From contig CAJBME010000007.1 in assembly GCA_903954065.1 (NCBI GenBank), positions 1 through 40,575 of the forward strand: a stretch of 40,575 nucleotides of DNA, in the 5' to 3' direction. This DNA is from an uncultured bacterium. GTDB taxonomy: Bacteria; Verrucomicrobiota; Verrucomicrobiia; Verrucomicrobiales; V1-33. Under the pieces are notes generated by a model. That model searched no databases, was not told the DNA's origin, and worked only from the letters and a program-made list of their open reading frames with translations. Position numbers and translations under genes: made by a program. This document shows positions 33,120-40,575 of this stretch, one piece after another; position 1 is the stretch's first letter, and every line of letters starts with the position of its first letter.

Positions 33120-35246
33120 TCACAAGCGGATGGAGACGCCGACACCCCAGCCGTATTCCGAGTGAAACTGGCTGGTCAGCGACAGTTTTTTGGTGAGGAT
33201 CAGGGAAACTCCAGCGGTCCATTTCTCCTCGGAGGCGGTATCGTATTCGATCTGACCAAAGGCGCTCAGCCGACTCGTGAGCGGCCATTGCTGAGCCAGA
33301 GTTAGCCGGGCATGCCCCTCGCTGTCGACGCCCACACCCGCCTGCAGACGCAGCGGAAGTCGATATTGAAATCCAGCCACGGCGCGGTCGTCTGCACCGT
33401 CTTCATTGGTCAGCCGAACCCCGGCCCAGATCTGCCAGTCAGGATTGAGGTAATAACGATGAACCAGATCCACCTCATATTCGACGTCCGGGACGCCGGA
33501 CCAGCCGGCCTCCCATTCGGCAATCCAGTCATGGCGACCATGGCGGAGATTGAACTCACCCCCGGTCATGCTAGAAAGAAACGCTCCTTCGCCCCACGCC
33601 AGCCATGGGTCATGAGCGTGCTCGCCAAGACCGGCAGCGTGCGACTTTTCCATCTCCGTCAGCGCATGCGCCGCCGCGGCCGCCGGGGTGCTCTCTTCAT
33701 AACGGAAGACACGCCCCATCCCGGACATCATGTGATAGAGAAGGTGACAGTGAAATAACCAAGCATGGCGTTCATTCGCCTCAAACTCGATCGTCCGCCG
33801 ACTCATCGGAGGCACGTCAACAGTATGCTTGAGCGGCGCGCGCGCCCCCTGCCCGTTCAACACACGAAAAAAGTGTCCGTGCAGGTGAATAGGATGATGC
33901 ATCATAGTATCGTTAACCAGCTCCAGACGGACCACCTCGCCATGATGCAGAGTGACCACTCCCTCCTGAGCCATGGTCTTGCCGTCGAATGACCAACTGT
34001 AGCGCCCCATGTCGCCGGTCAGATGCATCGTCAGCTCGCGCCGCGGCGCCTTGACAGGCAGAGTGGTGTCCTCGCGGGCGCGCAACAGCGGGTACGGCGG
34101 CCCCGGCCGAGGCAGCGCGAGGGAAGCGAACGGATCATCGTCCTGCATGGCAATGGCCAGATCCATCATTTCATCCATAACATACAGTTTCGGCTTGGGT
34201 GGATCGCTGGCCGGATGCTCGTCGCCATGCCCCACCACCGCCGAAGCATGCCCCGAGCCGTCCATGGCGGTGGCACGAAATTCCCATTCCCCGCGGGCCG
34301 GAATCGTCACCACCACATCATACGTCTCCGCAGTACCCATCAAAAGCCGCGGCACATCCACCGGCTCGACCGGCATGCCATCAGCCTCAATAATCCGCAA
34401 CGGCCCCGCCGACCAATGCAGGTAAAAATACGTCGAGGCCGCCGCATTCACGATCCTGAGTCTCACTCTTTCGCCCGGACGCCCGTCAAGTCGCAGCCGG
34501 GAACGGCCATTGATGAGAAACGAGTCGTAGGCGACATCCGCCACATCCATGGGCGGCATTTTTGACCATTCGCGCTCTAAGAAATCACGCATTCCACCCG
34601 CCCGCCAGGCGCCCCAGAGCGATTGAGCGGAACCGCGTTGCAGGGAGTAATAATCACTTCCCCGAGCCAGTGTCCGCATGACTTCGTCCGGGCTCTCATT
34701 CGTCCAATCAGACAAGACCAGCACTTCTTCGCGATCGGTCCGGTCGACGGCAGGCACGGGCTCCCCGGCCCGCGGCAGGACCACAATGGCACCGTAAACT
34801 CCACGCTGCTCCTGAAGATGCGTATGCGAATGATACCAGTACGTGCCCGCATGTCGCAGCACAAACTCGAAGGTATGGCTCCCACCCGGCACAATCGGCG
34901 GAGTGGTAACGCCCGGCACTCCGTCCTGCGCATTGGGCAGCAACAATCCGTGCCAGTGCACCGACGTCGACTCCGACGCCAGCTCATTGCGGACCCGAAT
35001 TCGCGCCGTGTCGCCAACATGGAATCGCAACACCGGCCCAGGCAAGGTGCCATTCACAGTCAGCACCTCCACCCGCCGGCCAGCCGGACTCAACGTCCGA
35101 CCCGCAATAACCAACTCATAGTCCACGACCCGCCCACTTCGGAAAACGTTTTGCTGGCCACAATCGACACACGCCCGAACAGACGAGGGCAAAAGCATCC
35201 CGAAAAGGGCGATGCAGACGGTTAAAAAAATATGTAATGACTTCAT
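33120..35246 (-). CDS. Multicopper oxidase (CopA-like) fused to a CopB-like outer-membrane beta-barrel
   Basis: A 708-aa exported protein. The signal peptide (about 1-25, ending SSVRA) is Sec-like, without a twin-Arg; mature protein starts CVDCGQQ. Residues about 45-520 form a three-domain multicopper oxidase with every copper ligand motif: HWHGLLLP, WYHSHTHLQEQ, HPIHLHGHFF and HCHLLYHMMSGM (499-510). It has a short Met/Asp-rich stretch (MDEMMDLAIAMQ). After an Ala/His linker, residues about 550-708 have alternating beta-strand pattern and resemble CopB: EVDLVHRYYLNPDWQIWAGVR, AGFQYRLPLRLQAGVGVD, ARLTLAQQWPLTSRLSAFGQIEYD (all in part). CopA oxidises or sequesters periplasmic Cu(I); CopB is a separate outer-membrane protein in Proteobacteria. 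A fusion would tether the oxidase to the outer membrane. Confidence 0.88.
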   Translation of the reverse strand: MKSLHIFLTVCIALFGMLLPSSVRACVDCGQQNVFRSGRVVDYELVIAGRTLSPAGRRVEVLTVNGTLPGPVLRFHVGDTARIRVRNELASESTSVHWHGLLLPNAQDGVPGVTTPPIVPGGSHTFEFVLRHAGTYWYHSHTHLQEQRGVYGAIVVLPRAGEPVPAVDRTDREEVLVLSDWTNESPDEVMRTLARGSDYYSLQRGSAQSLWGAWRAGGMRDFLEREWSKMPPMDVADVAYDSFLINGRSRLRLDGRPGERVRLRIVNAAASTYFYLHWSAGPLRIIEADGMPVEPVDVPRLLMGTAETYDVVVTIPARGEWEFRATAMDGSGHASAVVGHGDEHPASDPPKPKLYVMDEMMDLAIAMQDDDPFASLALPRPGPPYPLLRAREDTTLPVKAPRRELTMHLTGDMGRYSWSFDGKTMAQEGVVTLHHGEVVRLELVNDTMMHHPIHLHGHFFRVLNGQGARAPLKHTVDVPPMSRRTIEFEANERHAWLFHCHLLYHMMSGMGRVFRYEESTPAAAAAHALTEMEKSHAAGLGEHAHDPWLAWGEGAFLSSMTGGEFNLRHGRHDWIAEWEAGWSGVPDVEYEVDLVHRYYLNPDWQIWAGVRLTNEDGADDRAVAGFQYRLPLRLQAGVGVDSEGHARLTLAQQWPLTSRLSAFGQIEYDTASEEKWTAGVSLILTKKLSLTSQFHSEYGWGVGVSIRL

Positions 35247-35298
35247 GATCTGATTACTGCAACTAAATTAATTGCACCCTACAGGGATCGCACCCCAC

Positions 35299-35311
35299 GG
35301 GAGTCACTCCC
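35299..35311. repeat. Short palindrome upstream of the multicopper oxidase gene
   Basis: GGGAGTCACTCCC, a 13-nt palindrome with one central base, 53-65 bp upstream of the oxidase start. It could be an operator half-site pair or a hairpin; no known copper-regulator box (CueR, CopY) is recognisable here. Confidence 0.35.
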
Positions 35312-35375
35312 ACGAATGAAAGGGGCCGCAATCCATCGGCATAGCGGACCCATCACGTCCCGACTGGACGCCAGC

Positions 35376-35822
35376 TCAGATCAAAAAAGCACAAAACCTC
35401 ACCGTCAGCGCCACAGGGGGCACCACAACCGCCCCGGCCGCCACACCAAACGGCGCATCAAGCGGATGAGGCGCCTCACTAGGAGGGGACGGAATATCCT
35501 GACGCACCTCGCTCCACACCGGGCCCGCCGCCAACTCATGTCCCACCGGACGAGACGGCGGTAGCGGCACTGAATCCACCGGCAGAGACAAAGGCGCCTC
35601 CACACAACCACACGAGGAGGACACGTCACAAGACAAGGCCGTATCGTATACAGAGGCCGTGTCAGAGCATCCGGTCCGGGCGCAACCCGCACAAGCATCC
35701 GCCTCACAGGCAGAACACACGATCGCGGCGGAACCGACCGCCCGGGCGTCCGCTCCAGTCCACACCGCTCCCGCCTGCAGGAACAGGCCAAGGATCAGAA
35801 GAAGCCAGAAGGGTGAGGACAT
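35376..35822 (-). CDS. Exported Cys-rich protein next to the multicopper oxidase
   Basis: From ATG 35822 the product is 148 aa: hydrophobic signal (SSPFWLLLILGLFLQAGA), then a Cys-rich segment (about residues 35-72: CSACEADACAGCARTGC, CDVSSSCGC), a Pro-rich region and a hydrophobic C-terminal end. The regular short Cys spacing suggests a metal-binding or disulphide-bonded patch. No family recognised. It is the first gene of the minus-strand group that contains the multicopper oxidase fusion (129 bp upstream of it) and the CCxxC protein, so a role in copper binding is inferred from context. An in-frame extension to 35972 overlaps malQ and has no signal. Confidence 0.65.
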   Translation of the reverse strand: MSSPFWLLLILGLFLQAGAVWTGADARAVGSAAIVCSACEADACAGCARTGCSDTASVYDTALSCDVSSSCGCVEAPLSLPVDSVPLPPSRPVGHELAAGPVWSEVRQDIPSPPSEAPHPLDAPFGVAAGAVVVPPVALTVRFCAFLI

Positions 35823-35907
35823 GATGAAGGCTGGCGAAGCGATGGTTCCACCAAGGAGGCGTGGCCATTCAGATATCATGTTCCACGATTTCCGGGGGGC
35901 CGCCAGT

Positions 35908-37647
35908 TTAAACCCGGCCGGAGTCACGGATGGCTTCGGCGAGCCAAGCGCATTCTTCATGCCAGGGAGCATCGCATTGCATTTCAGCGAGCGTCATGGG
36001 CAGGCGCGCCGACCAATTTTGATCACGGGCCACCCCCGGGACATTGAAACGGTCTTCCAGTCCGAAGAGGTCGGTCAGAAGAAAGGCGGCGAAGCGGGCC
36101 TTGCTATGGAGCAGGGCAGCCAGCAGCGCGTGTCGGAGCGACGGGTCGTAGGGCGGATACGGACCTTCTTCCGGGTGCAGCCAGGCAAACTGACACAAGA
36201 ATTTTAACTCACGCCCGGCTTGGGCGGCTTCCTCCGCGGTTCCATGCTCCCACTCGCGACGGAGCCGTTCCCACAACGTGCGCATCGGCTCGTGATCATG
36301 AGTGGCATAGGTGGTAAATGAGCAGTTGTCATACGCCGCCCCCTGAAGGGCGTGGCCATGCCCATCGTCTTCCCACTGGCTGATTTTAAAGCCCGGGAGG
36401 TCGAGCGATAGCAGGTGGGGGCGCACGTAATCGGGGACTGTCCCCAAGTCTTCGGCCACGATTTCCGCGCCGGCGGCGGCCTCGACGATCATACGCAAAA
36501 ACCGGTCGCCCTGAGCTAAGTTGGTGGCCTTGTGCTCCTGCGTATCGTCATCATGCGGAATGTAATGAGGCACTCGTCCGTCGCAGCGCGCCGCCGCCTC
36601 CTCGGGCGTGAGCGGCAGGAATTCCTCATTGCGCTGCGGCCGCCATGGGAAGCTGTAAATCCGATAGAACCCGAGCACATGATCAATGCGGAAAATGGCG
36701 AAAATTTCCGTGAGCTTCCGCACCCGTCGCCGCCACCACTGGCATCCCCCAGCCTCCATGCGCTCCCAGTTGTACAAAGGAATCCCCCAGTTCTGACCCC
36801 ACTTTTGCACAAATGGATCGTCTTTGTAATACGTCTCCGGCGGAGCACCACCACACCAAGTCAAATCAAATTCCTCCGGATGAAAAAAGACATCGACACT
36901 GCACCAGCTCACGCCAAATGGCACGTCCCCCATCAGGCTGACGCCGCGGTGCACCGCATGTTCGCGCACCGCCGCCCATTGTTCAGCGCACAACCATTGG
37001 GCGTACGCATGCAACGAAAGAGCCAAACCAATCTCCTCCCCGCACCGAGCCTGCTCCGCCGCCAGCCACGCCCGGGCTTTGCCCCCCGTATTCATCTCCT
37101 CCGGCCAAGACGGCCAATCTTCATGGCCCACCCGGTCCATCAATAACCGAAAAAGACAATAATCATCGAGCCAGTCCGCCTCCGCGAGGCGAAAGGCCGC
37201 AAAAGCAGCGCGCCGCCCAGCCAACGGATCGCCTGAACCGCTGAGACCGGGAGGAATGGCGGTCAATGCCCGGTGCGCCGCCACCAACAACTCATGCTTC
37301 AACGCCCGGACCGCCGGATAATTAACCCGGCCCATAGACCACGAAGCCAGTCCATGGCGCGCACACACATCAGTAAACTCAGCCGAAGGCAACTCAGGAA
37401 CCGCCGCCGGAGAAAGATCGAGCGTCAACGGCTCCAATGCCACCGAACTAATCGCGTTATACGGACTGTTGTCCCGGCCAGTCGCATTGATTGGCAAAAA
37501 CTGAAGAAAATGAACCCCAATCTCGGCCGCCCAATCAATCAACCCCCGGACCGCCTCGGTGTCGCCAATACCAAGGTCAGATTCGGTGCGCAAGGCGAAA
37601 ACCGGGCACAAAACCCCGGCGCGGCGAGCGGCAAAAAATGAATCCAT
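35908..37647 (-). CDS. malQ: 4-alpha-glucanotransferase (amylomaltase, GH77)
   Basis: Transfers maltodextrin segments between alpha-1,4-glucans in starch/glycogen and maltose metabolism. 579 aa. N-terminal GVLCPVFALRTESDLGIGD, HFLQFLPINATGRDNSPYNAISSVALEP (core QFLPINAT and SPYNAIS) are typical. GH77 catalytic residues: D322 nucleophile (FRIDHVLGFYR), E399 acid/base (IVAEDLGTVPDYVR) and D451 (THDHEPMR). Also DVPFGVSWCSVDVFFHPEEFDL (core DVPFGVS). It lies between the copper cluster and kdsB, with no linked maltose transport or glycogen gene in the window. Confidence 0.96.
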   Translation of the reverse strand: MDSFFAARRAGVLCPVFALRTESDLGIGDTEAVRGLIDWAAEIGVHFLQFLPINATGRDNSPYNAISSVALEPLTLDLSPAAVPELPSAEFTDVCARHGLASWSMGRVNYPAVRALKHELLVAAHRALTAIPPGLSGSGDPLAGRRAAFAAFRLAEADWLDDYCLFRLLMDRVGHEDWPSWPEEMNTGGKARAWLAAEQARCGEEIGLALSLHAYAQWLCAEQWAAVREHAVHRGVSLMGDVPFGVSWCSVDVFFHPEEFDLTWCGGAPPETYYKDDPFVQKWGQNWGIPLYNWERMEAGGCQWWRRRVRKLTEIFAIFRIDHVLGFYRIYSFPWRPQRNEEFLPLTPEEAAARCDGRVPHYIPHDDDTQEHKATNLAQGDRFLRMIVEAAAGAEIVAEDLGTVPDYVRPHLLSLDLPGFKISQWEDDGHGHALQGAAYDNCSFTTYATHDHEPMRTLWERLRREWEHGTAEEAAQAGRELKFLCQFAWLHPEEGPYPPYDPSLRHALLAALLHSKARFAAFLLTDLFGLEDRFNVPGVARDQNWSARLPMTLAEMQCDAPWHEECAWLAEAIRDSGRV

Positions 37648-37750
37648 AATGAGGGATCCTCTGACGCAAAAAACCGGAGACGCAACCCCAGCCTGTCACG
37701 ACACCCATTCATTTGGCACGACCAGCCAAAAAAAGCGCCACCACCGCCCC

Positions 37751-38479
37751 TCAAGCGGTCAGAATTCTCTCCACCGCACGCGCCTGCTCCTCGGTGTCCA
37801 CTCCCGGGGAATCGTCACTGGTGAGCACCACCCGCACCCGCGCCCCGTTTTCCAAAGCCCGCAACTGCTCCAATGACTCGGTTTTTTCCAACGGCGATGG
37901 CGGCCAGCTGACAAACCGCAGCAGAAAATCGCGGGAATATCCGTAAAGCCCCAGATGCCGATACCATGGAAGCTCTGGAGGATGACGAGCATACGGAATG
38001 CGGCTCCGCGAAAAATACAAAGCGCACCCCGACTCCGTTAGCACAACTTTCACCGTGTTCGGGTTGTCCACCTCCGCCTCATCCGTCAACGCACTGGCCG
38101 CCGTCACCATCGGCAACACCGGATCATCACGCAAAAGCTCAATCAACTGACCCAACAAGACCGGGTTAATCAACGGCTCGTCCCCCTGAACATTCAGAAA
38201 ATGAGTAGCCGCCGGCATCAGCGCCGCCACCTCGGCCAGCCGGTCAGTCCCGCTCGGATGATCATCACGCGTCATCACCACCTCCGCTCCAAAATCCCGA
38301 GCCGCCCGCGCGATACGCTCGTCGTCCGTCGCAATAATCACACCATCAGCCAGCGACACCTGTCGACACCGCTCCCAAACATGCTGCACCAACGGCTTGC
38401 CAGCAATAAGATGCAGCGGCTTGCCAGGGAACCGCGTGGATCCGTAACGAGCAGGAATAATAATGGGACAAGAAAACAT
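37751..38479 (-). CDS. kdsB: 3-deoxy-manno-octulosonate cytidylyltransferase (CMP-Kdo synthetase)
   Basis: Activates Kdo as CMP-Kdo for the LPS inner core. 242 aa. The N-terminal motif IIIPARYGSTRFPGKPL binds CTP; further motifs are LVQHVWERC, IIATDDERIARAA, GAEVVMTRDDHPSGTDRLAEV, FLNVQGDEPLI, VKVVLTESGCALYFSRSRIPYAR and HLGLYGYSRDFLLRF, with LEKTESLEQLRALENGARVRV (all typical, in part). It shows that this organism makes Kdo-containing LPS, in keeping with lptE. It lies 103 bp upstream of malQ on the same strand. Confidence 0.96.
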   Translation of the reverse strand: MFSCPIIIPARYGSTRFPGKPLHLIAGKPLVQHVWERCRQVSLADGVIIATDDERIARAARDFGAEVVMTRDDHPSGTDRLAEVAALMPAATHFLNVQGDEPLINPVLLGQLIELLRDDPVLPMVTAASALTDEAEVDNPNTVKVVLTESGCALYFSRSRIPYARHPPELPWYRHLGLYGYSRDFLLRFVSWPPSPLEKTESLEQLRALENGARVRVVLTSDDSPGVDTEEQARAVERILTA

Positions 38480-38582
38480 GCGTTGAGGAAATCAAAGATC
38501 GGACATCGCCGCCAGACATTTGCAAGCAGAAGACGGTCGAACCGCTCCACGGCGCCCACCGCTCGCCCAACTCAACCCGGCT

Positions 38583-39542
38583 TCACTGACCCGCCGGAAT
38601 AAGCTGGCCCTCGTTTCCTTTGTGCAACGTGCTGGGGCCGACAATCACATTCAGTTCATGCCGTGGCGCCGCCGGATTGTTCGGCCGATACGTGAATACC
38701 TCCGAAGAGGGCGTGCGCAAGGTGGGTGTGAGCGCATGAACCGTCACCTCCAAACTGCGCTCGCCCGGCGGCACGCCCGGAACCGGCTCAACCTCCAGCA
38801 CCAGCGGCGTCACTCCACGTCGCAAACCGCCCTGCACTACCTCGGTCGTCGCCCGCCCCACCACGACATCCTGATGATACTCGCCCAGCCGGACCCGCGT
38901 CGTATAACCAAAAGATGCCACCCGAATCTGACCCGCATAATCAGGCGACGGACACGGACGGGGCACCGGCGGCGGCGTGCCCGTCAACGCCAACGGCGGC
39001 ACCAACAAAAATCCAAGATCCCCGCGCGCCACCGCCGCCGACTCCGCCGGGAAATCACGAAAATTAAAATAACGGCTAGCAAAAAATTTCCAGCCACCCG
39101 ACTCCCGCAAAAAATCCAACACCAACACTGCATCCGGCGGACGCCGCGGGTCGTCCAGTTGGAAATCGATCCGCCCATGATACACCAGTCGTGCCTCCGC
39201 TCCGAGCTGCTGGCTTCCCACCAAACGCAGGCCGCGCGTTTCCGGCGGGGTCATGGCGAGGGTGAACAAAGCACGGGGCCAGTCGCGTTTTTGACTGACG
39301 ATAGTATTGCGCACCATCATCTGCCTTGCTCTAGCAGTCGTTCGTGACCAAGCCGTTAAGTCACGCGAGGACATAGCCGACTTCCACGAGGCATACAGCC
39401 GCTCCAGTTCCGCCGTCAGAGGTGGTGGCACCTGATCCGGACCGGGAAGGGAAAGGACGGGACTAGCCAGCCCCAGCCACAGCCAGAACAACAGCAGCCA
39501 CCGGCGCCAAAGACCGGGGAATCGGATAAATCGAAGCATCAT
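38583..39542 (-). CDS. Exported or membrane-anchored protein of unknown function
   Basis: From ATG 39542 (or 39539) the product is 319 aa with a strong N-terminal hydrophobic segment (LWRRWLLLFWLWLGLASPVLS), which is probably a signal peptide. Residues about 40-190 have a helix-then-sheet pattern (LERLYASWKSAMSSRDLTAW, VLVLDFLRESGGWKFFASRYFN) reminiscent of NTF2/SnoaL-like folds; the rest is beta-rich with Pro-rich loops (PPLALTGTPPPVPRPCP). No motif supports an enzyme. An in-frame start at 39629 exists but lacks a signal. It is divergent from the alpha/beta hydrolase. Confidence 0.7.
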   Translation of the reverse strand: MMLRFIRFPGLWRRWLLLFWLWLGLASPVLSLPGPDQVPPPLTAELERLYASWKSAMSSRDLTAWSRTTARARQMMVRNTIVSQKRDWPRALFTLAMTPPETRGLRLVGSQQLGAEARLVYHGRIDFQLDDPRRPPDAVLVLDFLRESGGWKFFASRYFNFRDFPAESAAVARGDLGFLLVPPLALTGTPPPVPRPCPSPDYAGQIRVASFGYTTRVRLGEYHQDVVVGRATTEVVQGGLRRGVTPLVLEVEPVPGVPPGERSLEVTVHALTPTLRTPSSEVFTYRPNNPAAPRHELNVIVGPSTLHKGNEGQLIPAGQ

Positions 39543-39684
39543 GAACAAGGCGGACGGAACAAGCCCGCCCTCATCCTGCGAGCCAGATCGCTTGACGCCA
39601 ACGAAAAATGGTTGCCGCGGGCGAGTCATGCTTTATCGGGCAGCGCGGCGCCTTAGGCTGGGTCTGGGTGTTCGCTTATTCGCC

Positions 39685-40575
39685 ATGTCTGTGGAACACC
39701 CCCTCCCGGGACGCCGGGCTCCCATGGAAACACTGGACCGCAACCGCTCGTTGCTGGCCCAGGCCACCGGCTATGTCTACAAGGAGGTCGCAGGCCACGA
39801 ACTCGCTGCCTGGGTCTTTAAACCCGAAATTCACCCCGCCTCCACCCCCCTCCCCGCTATTCTTTTTTTCTTCAGTAGCTCTTGGGACAGCGGTCTGGTC
39901 AGCCAGTTTGCCCCTCATTGCCTCCATTTTGCCCAGCGCGGCATGGTGGCCATGACCGTCGAATACCGCACGTCCAGCCAGCACGGCGCCGGACCGCTCG
40001 ACGCCATGGCCGATGCCCGTTCCGCCATCCGCTGGGCCCGCCGCCATGCCACCGAGCTGGGCGTAGACCCGTTGCGACTGGCCGGCGCCGGCGGTTCAGC
40101 CGGAGCACACGCCATCCTGACCGCCGCCATGCTGCGGGAAAAAGAATACGACTCCCCCTCAGACCCGTCCGACCAGTCGTGCGTGCCAGATGCGTTGATT
40201 CTTTTCGATCCGCTAGTCGACATTAACGAAACCCGGCCCGGCCGGAAATTTAACATCAGCAGTTTTCCATCGCGCCAGGCCGCCCGGCAAGCCAGCCCCC
40301 TACGGCGGGTGCGCAGCAAACTCCCCCCCATGCTGTTGATGCACGGGACGACCGATCGCATTCTCCCCTTCGAAACCACCCGCGCCTTTGCTAAAAAAAT
40401 GCGGCGCTGGTTCAGACGCAACGACTGCCGGCTCATTCCATACGAAGGATGCGGCCATAGCTTTTTTAACTTCAACGTGAATCCACAGCTCTTCGAGGCC
40501 ACCATCACCCAAATGGACAAGTTCCTCATCGAAAAAGGATTCATCGAACCCACCCCGGCCGCCGAAAATGATTGC
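39685..40575 (+). CDS. Alpha/beta hydrolase (esterase/lipase-like), truncated at the window end
   Basis: Open to the last base, so the 3' end lies outside the window. At least 297 aa are visible from ATG 39685; in-frame ATGs at 39628 and 39724 are alternatives and none has a clear ribosome binding site. No signal peptide is evident from any of them. The fold is that of the BD-FAE/HSL-like esterases: oxyanion region ILFFFSSSWDSG, nucleophile elbow GAGGSAGAH (S138), D224 (MHGTTDRILP) and H258 (GCGHSFF), all in the expected order. The substrate is unknown; related proteins hydrolyse acyl or feruloyl esters. It is divergent from the unknown exported protein. Confidence 0.85.
   Translation, partial: MSVEHPLPGRRAPMETLDRNRSLLAQATGYVYKEVAGHELAAWVFKPEIHPASTPLPAILFFFSSSWDSGLVSQFAPHCLHFAQRGMVAMTVEYRTSSQHGAGPLDAMADARSAIRWARRHATELGVDPLRLAGAGGSAGAHAILTAAMLREKEYDSPSDPSDQSCVPDALILFDPLVDINETRPGRKFNISSFPSRQAARQASPLRRVRSKLPPMLLMHGTTDRILPFETTRAFAKKMRRWFRRNDCRLIPYEGCGHSFFNFNVNPQLFEATITQMDKFLIEKGFIEPTPAAENDC

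Overview
The window is GC-rich DNA from a diderm bacterium, most likely a member of the Verrucomicrobiota and possibly the Opitutae. The reasons are a large planctomycete/verrucomicrobial-type (PVC-type) heme-binding beta-propeller/cytochrome c protein plus a decayed remnant of a second one, an OpgG/OpgH glucan pair, several secreted fusion proteins, and an AT-hook-like basic protein. LptE, KdsB and MurA show an outer membrane with Kdo-containing LPS and a peptidoglycan wall. The phylum is inferred from gene content; no rRNA gene is present. I saw no tRNA, CRISPR array, transposase or phage gene.

Layout. 1-235: two copies of a 100-bp hairpin-bearing repeat ending exactly at the opgH stop codon. 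236-4583 (minus): osmoregulated periplasmic glucan operon opgG, a small membrane protein of unknown function, then opgH. 4813-7099: a glycine-zipper lipoprotein and a D-apionate-lactonase-like protein with a His-rich N-terminus. 7414-10177 (plus): TPR secreted protein, lptE, rsmI. 10178-10968: no intact gene; it holds a hairpin-rich repeat and the remnant of a PVC-type gene. 10969-12912: AT-hook-like protein, GT2 glycosyltransferase and two small unknown genes. 13021-19700: SGNH-like/PVC-type/cytochrome c fusion, a D-psicose/D-tagatose 3-epimerase-like isomerase, and a divergent S9 peptidase that appears to carry a VHL-like beta domain.

19783-31377 is mostly housekeeping: leuS, a TRIC-family membrane protein, prmC, murA, polA, a Gfo/Idh/MocA oxidoreductase and pgk, followed by tpiA (31443-32225). 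32307-35822 holds a membrane zinc-ribbon protein and a putative copper-handling cluster: a CCxxC exported protein, a multicopper oxidase fused to a CopB-like beta-barrel, and a Cys-rich exported protein. 35908-40575 holds malQ, kdsB, an unknown exported protein and an alpha/beta hydrolase that runs off the window end.

Themes. Envelope biogenesis is well represented (opgGH, lptE, kdsB, murA). A second theme is secreted multi-domain fusion proteins: MCO-CopB, S9-VHL and pseudo-SGNH-propeller-cytochrome. Several promoters have a -10 box only about 10 nt from the start codon, which suggests very short or absent leaders; one gene (32307) instead has a perfect AGGAGG. The most novel-looking items are the MCO-CopB fusion with its Cys-rich partners, the VHL-like insertion in the peptidase, the repeat elements at 1-235 and 10254-10512, and the unknown gene embedded between opgG and opgH.
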